A stretch of 5,821 bases of DNA from Gammaproteobacteria bacterium. GTDB taxonomy: Bacteria; Pseudomonadota; Gammaproteobacteria; Pseudomonadales; Porticoccaceae. The stretch lies in the NCBI GenBank assembly GCA_006227015.1, contig SBGI01000150.1, forward strand, positions 1 through 5,821, read 5' to 3'. The notes beneath the pieces are model-generated. The model worked only from the letters and a program-made list of their open reading frames with translations. It was not told where the DNA came from and ran no database searches. This document shows positions 1-5,821 of the stretch, in pieces (the stretch's first letter is position 1; each line of letters begins with the position of its first letter). The translations under genes and the position numbers were made by a program.

Positions 1-1109
1 ACTGCCATTAGTTCGCCAATACCGGTGGAGCGAATGGCGCCGGCCAGTGCCAAACCGCCGCCGAACAGCAACAGAATACCCCAGGGGAGTTTCATGGCGG
101 TTTCCCAGTCAATAAGGAATTCTCTCTGCTTCAGGCTGACCGGCAAGATAAACAACAACAGCGCTGCAATGATCGCAATGCCGGTATCACTGAGGCCCGA
201 GAGTAACGGCAGCTTGACCAGGAGTGGGCGGATAATCCAGCACAGGGCAGTCAGCAGAAAAATGGTCAATGTCATCTTGGCGCCGAGAGACCAGGGTTCA
301 CGGGGCTCACTGAGGAAATCGCCATCCACAGGTTCGTCGCCCGGCGGGTAAATCCAGCGGGTCAGCATCCACCAGACGGTGGGAATAAAGATCACGACAA
401 TGGGCAGGGCAATGGTCATCCAGCGGGCAAAACTGATCTCAATGCCCAGCTCCCGCTCGATAAAGGACACGGTAAACATGTTGGGCACCGTGCCGACGAT
501 GGTGCCGATGCCTCCGATGGATGCCGCGTAAGCGACACCGAGTAGCAGGCAGAGACTGAAATTTTCCCGGTTGGGCGCATCCTTGCCCAACAGTTGAATA
601 ATGCTTAACAGAATGGGCAGCATCACCAGGGTGGTGGCTGTGTTGGTAATCCACATACTCATGGAGGCAGCAACAAACATAAAACCACCGACCAGGGTGG
701 CTGGTTTGGTGCCCACCAGTCGCAGCACAGAAAGCGCAAAACGCCGGTGCAGGTGCCACTTTTCCAGGGCCAGGGCGAGGATAAAGCCACCCATAAAAAG
801 AAAGATCAGCGGGTGAGCGTAAGCCTGTGCCGTGGTGGAAATGGTATTGGCGCCAGAAAGAGGTAACAGCGCCAGTGGTAACAGCGCGGTGGCATAAATA
901 GAGACGGCTTCTGTCAGCCACCAGGTCGCCATCCAGACTGCCAGTGCTGCCGTGATGCGGCCCGGTACTCCCAGCGTCAGCAGTTCGCCATTGAGTCCCC
1001 GAGCGCTGTCCGGCACCAGCCAGAACACCAGCACGGCCAACAGCGGTCCGCCGATCAGGGCGAACAGGCGGAATTGATGTAGGGTGTCCAACAGAAGTTT
1101 TGTTTGCAT
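1..1109 (-). CDS. DASS/SLC13-family sodium-coupled anion (dicarboxylate-type) symporter, 3'-truncated by window edge
   Basis: This inner-membrane secondary transporter would import an anion, usually a di- or tricarboxylate or sulfate, together with sodium ions. Translating the minus strand from the ATG at 1109-1107 gives 369 residues with no stop before the left edge. Bacterial family members are about 460-490 residues, so the last quarter is outside. Family landmarks are in order: an amphipathic N-terminus and first helix (about 12-33); WMATWWLTEA at 59-68; the first substrate/sodium motif SMWITNTATT at 151-160 (usually S-N-T, here T155-N156-T157); ASIGGIGTIVGTVPN at 196-210; and PWGILLLFGGGLALAGAI at 342-359. 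The second S-N-T motif is expected beyond the edge. An in-frame TGA lies upstream, so this ATG is the only plausible upstream start, although no clear Shine-Dalgarno precedes it. The gene lies 62 nt after the ThDP-enzyme gene, which suggests cotranscription. The family call is firm; the substrate is unknown. Confidence 0.93.
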   Translation of the reverse strand, partial: MQTKLLLDTLHQFRLFALIGGPLLAVLVFWLVPDSARGLNGELLTLGVPGRITAALAVWMATWWLTEAVSIYATALLPLALLPLSGANTISTTAQAYAHPLIFLFMGGFILALALEKWHLHRRFALSVLRLVGTKPATLVGGFMFVAASMSMWITNTATTLVMLPILLSIIQLLGKDAPNRENFSLCLLLGVAYAASIGGIGTIVGTVPNMFTVSFIERELGIEISFARWMTIALPIVVIFIPTVWWMLTRWIYPPGDEPVDGDFLSEPREPWSLGAKMTLTIFLLTALCWIIRPLLVKLPLLSGLSDTGIAIIAALLLFILPVSLKQREFLIDWETAMKLPWGILLLFGGGLALAGAIRSTGIGELMA

Positions 1110-1171
1110 CGTTATTATTGTTGTGACGGGACTTCAGCTTACCAGATTTTGCCGAGCCAGCAGGTCAGGCG

Positions 1172-2896
1172 CTAGCCAACGATTTTATCTTTCAGGGCCT
1201 GCGCCAGCCACTTGGCGCGGGACGCGCGGCCCGATTGTTTCTGTCGGGCTTTCAGCAATCCTTCGGAAAAGGCGCTGCGACGGCTGTAATCCACATGTAC
1301 ATCCATGAATACCGGCTGATTTTTAGCTGCCAGAATCATTGCCGTGTTCAGGGCCGACTCGATTTCATGATTATCTTCCACCGCGACATATTCACAACCG
1401 ACCGCATGGGCAAAAGCAATCCAGTCGGCCTCGCCGAGTTTGGACATGGCGCCGTAGCGGCCAGGCCGCTGTTGGGTTCTCTGGGAGAGCTCACCATCGT
1501 TAAACAGGCAGTAGATGACGCCGAGGTGATATTTGCTGGCGGTGATGGCTTCCATACCCGTCATCATCATGGCACCGTCACCGACAATGCCCACCACGTT
1601 CTGCCTGGGGTGGCAAAGTTTCAGGGCGTTGGTGGCCGGCACACAATAGCCCATGGCGTTAAAGTCGCTGGGTGATATGAAGTTGCCGCCCGGGTGGATA
1701 GGGAACAGTTCTGCGGCCAGAAAGGTATGCATACCATCATCGCAGGCCAGCAGGGCATCATCCGGCAAGTGAGCTCGTAGTGCGGTTAAAAAGCGGGCCG
1801 GGTTTACCCGCTCTCCGGGTAATTTTAGCCAGTTGTCCAGGTAGTCTTTTTTTAGCATCGCGATGGTTTTTGCCATGGGCTGGCTGTTAGCAGCCTGCGG
1901 CCTGAGCTCCATCACCCTGGCCAACAGTGCTTCCATGACCGCCTTGCCATCTCCCTGAATAGCCAGTGCTGCAGTGTAGTTGGCATTGAACACTTCGGGG
2001 TTGATATCCACATGAATCAGGTTGGCCGGTGGGGCCAGGCCATAGTGCCCAGTCGAGGTTTCTGAAAAGCGCGTACCCACCGCCAGCAGGCAATCGCAGT
2101 CGGCAAATGCCCGTTGTGCCGCCGGCACGGCGGAAGGGCCAAACCCCATCCCGGCATGCAGGGGATGGTTGGCGGGGAATGCGCCCAGGCCCTGTAGTGT
2201 GGTCGCTACCGGAGCACCCAGGTGTGAAGCGAGCACCTGCAAACTGGCGCTGGCATGGCGGGCCCCCCAGCCAATAAAGAGGCCAGGCTGTTTGGAGGCA
2301 ACCAAGCGCTGGGCGGCGTTTTCAATGGCGGGCAAATCCAGGTCCGGCTGGTTTGGATGACCATGAAATACGGGCAGGGTGCCCACATCAAAACTGTTGC
2401 TTTGCAGGTCCACAGGAATTTCCACAAACACCGGTCCCTGTTCTCCCTCCATGGCACAGCGGTAGGCTTCAAACAACGTGGGCGCTATATCAGTGGCAGA
2501 CTCCACCAGGAAGGTGGCCTTGGTAATCGGTTTCAGCAGACTGTGGTGGTCAATGTCCTGCATTTGGTAATGATGGCCACTCTGTCGCTCGATGCCACCG
2601 GCAATGACCAGCAGTGGTATCCCCGCCAGAAAAGCTTCGGCAATGCCGCTGGCCGCATGGGTGATGCCGCCGCCGGGGACGACCAGTAGGGTACCAATGG
2701 TGTCGGTGGTGCGACTGACGGCGTCCGCCATAAACGCGGCTCCCGCCTCGTGGGTTACCAGGTGCGGGGTGATGACAGATGAGTTTTCAAGTTCCCGGTA
2801 GATATCGGCGTTGTGGGCTCCGGGTATGCCAAAAACACGGGTGACACCAATCTGCTCCAGTGCATAACAGGTGAGCCAAGCCCCGGTTTTTTTCAT
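1172..2896 (-). CDS. Thiamine-diphosphate-dependent enzyme, acetolactate synthase/2-oxoacid decarboxylase superfamily
   Basis: This 574-residue cytoplasmic protein has the three-domain layout of the acetolactate synthase/pyruvate oxidase superfamily, at its usual length. The N-terminal Pyr domain (about 1-165) has FGIPGAHN at 22-29 and the catalytic Glu50 in VTHEAGAAFMADA, which activates the cofactor. The central domain (about 186-335) carries LQGLGAFPANHPLHAGMGFG at 234-253 and LLAVGTRFSE at 270-279, resembling acetolactate synthases. The C-terminal PP domain has the magnesium/ThDP motif starting GDGAMMMTGMEA (439-450) and ending at Asn466-Asp467. A tail of about 35 residues after VDYSRR (535-540) is rich in Lys and Arg. 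The substrate loop near PGGGITH (74-80) differs from the usual S-G-P-G form. No small regulatory subunit gene follows, which argues against the biosynthetic IlvBN type. It could be a catabolic acetolactate synthase, another carboligase or a 2-oxoacid decarboxylase. GAGG, 5 nt before the ATG, supports the start. The downstream anion transporter hints at carboxylate use. Confidence 0.92.
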   Translation of the reverse strand: MKKTGAWLTCYALEQIGVTRVFGIPGAHNADIYRELENSSVITPHLVTHEAGAAFMADAVSRTTDTIGTLLVVPGGGITHAASGIAEAFLAGIPLLVIAGGIERQSGHHYQMQDIDHHSLLKPITKATFLVESATDIAPTLFEAYRCAMEGEQGPVFVEIPVDLQSNSFDVGTLPVFHGHPNQPDLDLPAIENAAQRLVASKQPGLFIGWGARHASASLQVLASHLGAPVATTLQGLGAFPANHPLHAGMGFGPSAVPAAQRAFADCDCLLAVGTRFSETSTGHYGLAPPANLIHVDINPEVFNANYTAALAIQGDGKAVMEALLARVMELRPQAANSQPMAKTIAMLKKDYLDNWLKLPGERVNPARFLTALRAHLPDDALLACDDGMHTFLAAELFPIHPGGNFISPSDFNAMGYCVPATNALKLCHPRQNVVGIVGDGAMMMTGMEAITASKYHLGVIYCLFNDGELSQRTQQRPGRYGAMSKLGEADWIAFAHAVGCEYVAVEDNHEIESALNTAMILAAKNQPVFMDVHVDYSRRSAFSEGLLKARQKQSGRASRAKWLAQALKDKIVG

Positions 2897-2901
2897 CTGT
2901 G

Positions 2902-2905
2902 CCTC
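2902..2905 (-). promoter_or_regulatory. Ribosome binding site of the ThDP-enzyme gene
   Basis: The minus strand reads TTGAGGCACAGATG. GAGG lies 5 nt from the ATG at 2896-2894, a normal spacing. This fixes the start of the ThDP-enzyme gene and agrees with the N-terminal alignment expected for the family. Confidence 0.75.
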
Positions 2906-2933
2906 AACATCTCAATTGGCGTACGAGAGCACC

Positions 2934-2962
2934 ATGCTATTCAGGGTAACACGGTGAGTCAA
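2934..2962 (-). promoter_or_regulatory. Predicted sigma70-type promoter for the ThDP enzyme-transporter pair
   Basis: On the minus strand, TTGACT (2962-2957) matches the -35 consensus TTGACA at 5 of 6 positions. TAGCAT (2939-2934) matches the -10 consensus TATAAT at 4 of 6, and the spacer is exactly 17 nt. Transcription would begin near 2927 and give a leader of about 30 nt before the ThDP-enzyme ATG. The site lies in the 113-nt spacer after rsxE. It would allow the downstream genes to be expressed separately from the rsx operon. I see no clear operator repeat. This is a prediction from sequence only. Confidence 0.55.
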
Positions 2963-3009
2963 CGCCACAGGCACCAGGACAATAACGTTTGTGTGGTATT
3001 TGCTGGGTG

Positions 3010-3723
3010 CTAGCTGATAACGCCAGTGGTGCGTACCCGTTTGGCGCCTGTGGCCACGGGCTCGCGACGGGCAGCCTGACGTTTTTCGATGCGATCATCG
3101 ATGATGTTTTTCAGGGCAATCAGCAAGCCTGCTACAAGAAAAGCGCCGGGAGGCAATACGGCAATCAGAAACCCGTATCCTTCACCAAACAGATGCAGGG
3201 TCCAGTTTTCTGCAATCGGCCCGAACAGCAGATGCATGTCTGCAAACAGGGTTCCGCTACCAAGAATTTCACGAATAGCGCCGATCAGCAGCAGGACGAG
3301 GCCAAACCCGCAACCCATCATCAAGCCATCAAAAAGGGAAATAGCTACCGGGTTTTTACAGGCAAAGGCTTCGGCACGTCCCAGGATCATGCAGTTGGTG
3401 ACGATCAGTGGAATGAAAATTCCCAGAATGGTGTAGAGCTCATAGGTAAACGCCTGCATCAGCAGCTCGGTGCAGGTTGTAAAGGTGGCGATAATCATCA
3501 CGAAGGCAGGGATCTTGACCGCTTCTGATACGTGGTTGCGAATCATCGAGACCACGGTGTTGGAACCGGCCAGAACCAGCATGGTAGCCAGCCCCAGTCC
3601 CAGCGCGTTCACTACCGATCCGGTGACCGCCAGCAGAGGACACAACCCCAGTAGTTGAACCAGGGCAGGGTTGTTCTTCCACAACCCGTTATGGGCGACT
3701 TCGCGTGAGCTGGTATCAGCCAT
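3010..3723 (-). CDS. rsxE: Electron transport complex subunit RsxE/RnfE
   Basis: This is an integral inner-membrane subunit of the Rnf/Rsx ion-translocating oxidoreductase, homologous to NqrD of the sodium-pumping NADH:quinone reductase. The 237 residues are close to the usual length (about 230) and contain about six hydrophobic segments between residues 20 and 205. Cys28 (GLCPLLAVT) and Cys111 ([19 protein letters not shown], 107-125) sit in the two half-helix motifs. In the NqrD family the equivalent cysteines help bind an iron-sulfur centre within the membrane together with the partner NqrE/RnfA. The C-terminus from about 210 is a basic cytoplasmic tail. The ATG overlaps the end of rsxG by 8 nt (ATGGCTGA) and is preceded by AGGA at 8 nt, so translation is probably coupled. 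It is the last rsx gene here; no nth gene follows. Confidence 0.96.
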   Translation of the reverse strand: MADTSSREVAHNGLWKNNPALVQLLGLCPLLAVTGSVVNALGLGLATMLVLAGSNTVVSMIRNHVSEAVKIPAFVMIIATFTTCTELLMQAFTYELYTILGIFIPLIVTNCMILGRAEAFACKNPVAISLFDGLMMGCGFGLVLLLIGAIREILGSGTLFADMHLLFGPIAENWTLHLFGEGYGFLIAVLPPGAFLVAGLLIALKNIIDDRIEKRQAARREPVATGAKRVRTTGVIS

Positions 3724-4399
3724 TGTCGGCTTCCTCGCTGGTCTGGTGGGTCACTGTCGGTTTGTTACGTGCGGCCTTCAGCAGTCGCTGCTGGTCTTCA
3801 TTGTAGTACTTGAGGGTTTTGTAAACCTGTTTGACAACAGCGCGCGGCGTGATGGTGGCGCCGGTAAACTGGTCGAAGTCTCCCTTGTCTTTTTTCACTT
3901 TCCACTGGGAAGGTGCCGGGTTGGTCAGGGATTTGCCGTTAAAACCCAGAATCCAGTCACTCTTTTTCAGGTCGACTTTGTCGCCCAGCCCCGGTGTTTC
4001 GTGGTGGGAAATGGTGCGAACTCCGGCCAGTGTGCCGTCGATATTGATGCCGACAATCAACTGAATATCACCGTTGTAGCCATCGGGTGCCACGGCGGGA
4101 ACAATGACTGCAACCGGTTCGTCTCCCTGGCGGGCGATATTGATGTCACCGCCTTCATCATCAAGGCCCAGGGTGTGCAGAAAGTTGGTGGGCACGGGCA
4201 GGGTGTCCATCAGCAGGTCGTTGCTGTGTTGTCCCAATGGAATGATTTCCAGCAGTGCGCGTTTCGCCACTTCGCGCTTCGCATCGGCAATACGCTCTTT
4301 GGTGCCCAGGTACGTGCCGGCCAGCAGTGACGCGGTGATCAGGGCGAAAAGGCCCAGTACCACGCTGTTAAAACTGATTGATTTTCCCAGGTTGGCCAT
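3716..4399 (-). CDS. rsxG: Electron transport complex subunit RsxG/RnfG, covalent FMN carrier
   Basis: RsxG is a membrane-anchored, mostly periplasmic flavoprotein of the Rnf/Rsx complex and is homologous to NqrC. The 227-residue product has one N-terminal membrane anchor (about 11-31), followed by a soluble FMN-binding domain. Visible family motifs are [12 protein letters not shown] (107-118), [12 protein letters not shown] (131-142) and the flavinylation motif DQFTGAT (176-182). In this family, FMN is attached through a phosphoester bond to the final threonine, here Thr182. That step is done by the ApbE flavin transferase, which is not encoded in this window. The C-terminal 25 or so residues are polar and probably disordered. 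The gene starts 2 nt after the rsxD stop, with AAGGA 6 nt upstream of its ATG, and its last 8 nt overlap rsxE. All motifs are intact. Confidence 0.96.
   Translation of the reverse strand: MANLGKSISFNSVVLGLFALITASLLAGTYLGTKERIADAKREVAKRALLEIIPLGQHSNDLLMDTLPVPTNFLHTLGLDDEGGDINIARQGDEPVAVIVPAVAPDGYNGDIQLIVGINIDGTLAGVRTISHHETPGLGDKVDLKKSDWILGFNGKSLTNPAPSQWKVKKDKGDFDQFTGATITPRAVVKQVYKTLKYYNEDQQRLLKAARNKPTVTHQTSEEADNG
3732..3735 (-). promoter_or_regulatory. Ribosome binding site of rsxE inside the rsxG coding end
   Basis: The minus strand reads GAGGAAGCCGACAATG. The AGGA core is 8 nt from the rsxE ATG (3723-3721) and lies within the last codons of rsxG. It supports the overlapping start over later ones and suggests coupled translation. 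Confidence 0.65.
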
Positions 4400-4401
4400 G
4401 G

Positions 4402-5469
4402 CTATTCCTTCTTCTCCGTGGCGCGACGGGATTTTGTATGGCCGTACGTGCGCGGCAGGGTGTAATTATCAATAAGTGGCGCAGCAAAGTTCATCAGCAG
4501 CACGGCAAAGGCCACAGCATCCGGGTAACTTCCCCAGCTGCGGATAATAAAAATCAGGATGCCGATCAGGGCTCCGTAAATCAGGCGTCCGCGATTGCTG
4601 GTTGCTGAGGTCACGGGATCTGTGACAATAAAAAACGCTCCCAGCATGGTGCCCCCGGATAACAGGTGCATCAGTGGTGAGCCGTGGCTGGCAGAGCTGC
4701 CGCTGTCGTAAAACAGGGCGGCACACAGCGCCAGGCTGCCGAGCATGGCAACGGGGGCGTGCCAGGTGAATACACGCCGGGCTAACAGTAGCGCTCCGCC
4801 GGCCAGAAACCCGAGGTTTACCCATTCCCATCCGAGGCCGGCCCAGTGGGCCTGGCTGAACAGCGGGGTTTTTTCATACAGCTGGGTTACTAACAGGCTG
4901 CTGTTATGTTTGAACGTATCCAGTGGTGTTGCAGCCGTGATGGCATCGATCTTTTCCGGGCTGAGTACCGGGAAGACAATCTGTAGCGATTCCCAGAACC
5001 CCGGTGCTACAGCACCTTCCGGGTAGAGGGCGAGGGGCGTCGCCCAGGCCGTCATCTGCACTGGAAATGAAATTAGCAGGACAACATAACCGACCATGGC
5101 GGGATTAAAGGGGTTGTAACCGAGGCCGCCATAGAGGTGCTTGGCAATCAGAATGGCGAAGCCGGTGCCGATCACCACCACCCACCAGGGGGCGAGCGGC
5201 GGCAGGGCCAGTCCAAGTAAAACCGCCGTGACCAGAGCACTGCAATCGCGCAGATAAAACATTACCGGGCGTTTGCGCAAGCGCATCACCAGCGCCTCGC
5301 AGCTGACGGCAACGGTACCGGCGAGCAGAATATTGATCAGTGATCCCCAGCCAAAAAACACCGTCAGCGCCAGCAGGCCGGGTAGTGTTGCCAGCAGCAC
5401 CAGTCGCATGACAGCCCCGGTATTCTGGGCAGTATGTGCGTGGGGCGAGGTGAGTTTCAGCAAGGCCAT
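4402..5469 (-). CDS. rsxD: Electron transport complex subunit RsxD/RnfD, covalent FMN membrane subunit
   Basis: RsxD is a polytopic inner-membrane subunit of the Rnf/Rsx complex and is homologous to NqrB. It carries a covalently bound FMN and is thought to take part in ion translocation. At 355 residues it has the usual length. It starts with a typical leader (LTSPHAHTAQNT, 6-17). It then has hydrophobic helices at about 20-60 and 78-135, an external loop, and further helices at about 218-255, 268-285, 296-310 and 316-333. Family motifs include GGLGYNPFNPAMVGY (114-128), FFIVTDPVTSAT (279-290) and GSYPDAVAFAVLLMN (313-327). The flavinylation site is DAITAATPLD (175-184), with Thr181 the expected FMN acceptor. 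The residue usually given as Gly in the S/T-G-A-T core is Ala179 here. The start lies 12 nt after rsxC with a weak GGA at about 8 nt. Confidence 0.96.
   Translation of the reverse strand: MALLKLTSPHAHTAQNTGAVMRLVLLATLPGLLALTVFFGWGSLINILLAGTVAVSCEALVMRLRKRPVMFYLRDCSALVTAVLLGLALPPLAPWWVVVIGTGFAILIAKHLYGGLGYNPFNPAMVGYVVLLISFPVQMTAWATPLALYPEGAVAPGFWESLQIVFPVLSPEKIDAITAATPLDTFKHNSSLLVTQLYEKTPLFSQAHWAGLGWEWVNLGFLAGGALLLARRVFTWHAPVAMLGSLALCAALFYDSGSSASHGSPLMHLLSGGTMLGAFFIVTDPVTSATSNRGRLIYGALIGILIFIIRSWGSYPDAVAFAVLLMNFAAPLIDNYTLPRTYGHTKSRRATEKKE
4406..4410 (-). promoter_or_regulatory. Ribosome binding site of rsxG inside the rsxD coding end
   Basis: AAGGA on the minus strand forms part of the last Lys-Glu codons of rsxD. 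It lies 6 nt before the rsxG ATG (4399-4397). With only 2 nt between the rsxD stop and this ATG, reinitiation by the same ribosomes is likely. Confidence 0.65.
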
Positions 5470-5481
5470 GGGTGATATCCG

Positions 5482-5821
5482 TCAGGCGTTATATTCAGCT
5501 AGCTGCTGTTTGGCAGCGGCCAGTTTTGCTTCGAGTTTTTCTGCGGCAGTGCGCAGGGCGTCCACATGCTCAGAACCATCGGCTTCCGCCTGACGTAATT
5601 TCTGGCGGGACTTTTCCAGTCGCGATTTCAGTGAGTCTACGGTTTCACGCAGCTTGTCCTGCTCTGACATATTGGCCAGTTCTGCGGCACGGGCCTGAGC
5701 GCGGGCAATGGCAGCAGATGCTGCATCCTTTGGCTGCTCTTCGGCAGTGGGTTCCTGCTCTGACGATACCGTTTGGCCGGTCAGGGCAGTATATTTTTCA
5801 CGGCTGTCCAGTAATTTCTGC
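5482..5821 (-). CDS. rsxC: Electron transport complex subunit RsxC/RnfC, C-terminal fragment
   Basis: RsxC is the peripheral cytoplasmic subunit of the Rnf/Rsx complex that binds NADH, FMN and iron-sulfur clusters. Only its last 112 residues are in the window; the gene continues past the right edge. No catalytic domain is visible. The translation from the edge begins QKLLDSREKYTALTG and continues through a Glu/Pro-rich stretch. It then has an Ala/Arg-rich segment (AAIARAQARAAELAN) of the kind seen in the C-terminal extensions of gammaproteobacterial RsxC. The final 60 residues are charged, rich in Lys, Glu, Ala and Gln, and have a heptad-like pattern consistent with a coiled coil. They end AAKQQLAEYNA. 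The identity rests on position before rsxD and this characteristic tail. The ATG at 5670 is an internal methionine, not a start, because the frame is open to the edge. Confidence 0.88.
   Translation of the reverse strand, partial: QKLLDSREKYTALTGQTVSSEQEPTAEEQPKDAASAAIARAQARAAELANMSEQDKLRETVDSLKSRLEKSRQKLRQAEADGSEHVDALRTAAEKLEAKLAAAKQQLAEYNA

Noticed and set aside
439..921. A 160-residue open frame on the minus strand
   Set aside because: It lies within the symporter gene in another frame. The symporter frame encodes clear transmembrane and family motifs through the same stretch, while this frame gives a His/Arg/Cys-rich product with no recognisable domain.
1110..1171. Possible terminator or promoter between the ThDP enzyme and symporter genes
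   Set aside because: There is only a weak GCC...GGC pairing with no T-run, and no convincing -35/-10 pair.
1235..1675. Plus-strand open frame opposite the 3' part of the ThDP-enzyme gene
   Set aside because: It is antisense to the conserved cofactor-binding domain, with no supporting start site or motif.
2897..3009. Possible intrinsic terminator after rsxE
   Set aside because: I looked for a GC-rich hairpin followed by a T-run on the minus strand. Only imperfect pairings (such as GGTGCC with GGCG) are present, and there is no T-run.
2989..3528. A 179-residue plus-strand open frame opposite rsxE
   Set aside because: It is fully antisense to a conserved membrane subunit and gives a Gln/Asn/His-rich product with no recognisable motif, so it is treated as a shadow.
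3671..4330. A 219-residue plus-strand open frame opposite rsxG
   Set aside because: It is antisense to a gene with intact RsxG motifs. Long antisense frames are common in moderately GC-rich DNA, and no domain is recognisable.
5482..5670. A separate small 62-residue coiled-coil gene
   Set aside because: The frame stays open upstream to the window edge and continues an RsxC-type Ala/Arg-rich tail, so the ATG is internal to rsxC.

Overview
The window reads as chromosomal DNA from a gammaproteobacterium. The main evidence is a run of genes in rnf/rsx order (rsxC-rsxD-rsxG-rsxE) whose products have RsxC-like, RsxD-like, RsxG-like and RsxE-like features. The base composition is moderately GC-rich by eye. 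An environmental or marine relative is plausible, but I cannot name a genus. All six recognised genes lie on the minus strand, so transcription runs from high to low coordinates. I see no RNA gene, mobile element, long repeat or CRISPR array.

Right part (about 3010-5821): the distal half of an rsx/rnf operon. It holds the C-terminal end of RsxC (cut by the right edge), then complete RsxD, RsxG and RsxE. The genes are packed with gaps of 12 and 2 nt and an 8-nt overlap, as expected for a translationally coupled membrane complex. RsxA and RsxB would be expected beyond the right edge. The complex moves electrons between NADH and ferredoxin, coupled to ion translocation. In enterics it also helps keep SoxR reduced. 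The covalent-flavin motifs of RsxD and RsxG and the two core cysteines of RsxE are visible.

Middle (about 1172-3009): a 113-nt spacer after rsxE carries a good sigma70-type promoter (-35 TTGACT, 17-nt spacer, -10 TAGCAT). It drives a 574-residue thiamine-diphosphate-dependent enzyme of the acetolactate synthase/2-oxoacid decarboxylase superfamily. The catalytic Glu and the GDG...N cofactor motif are intact, but the substrate cannot be assigned. In E. coli the gene after rsxE is nth, so this neighbourhood differs.

Left part (1-1109): the first 369 residues of a DASS/SLC13-family sodium-coupled anion symporter, cut by the left edge. It lies 62 nt downstream of the enzyme gene with no evident terminator between them. 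The two therefore probably form an operon in which a di- or tricarboxylate-type anion is imported and a 2-oxoacid is processed. That functional link is inference.
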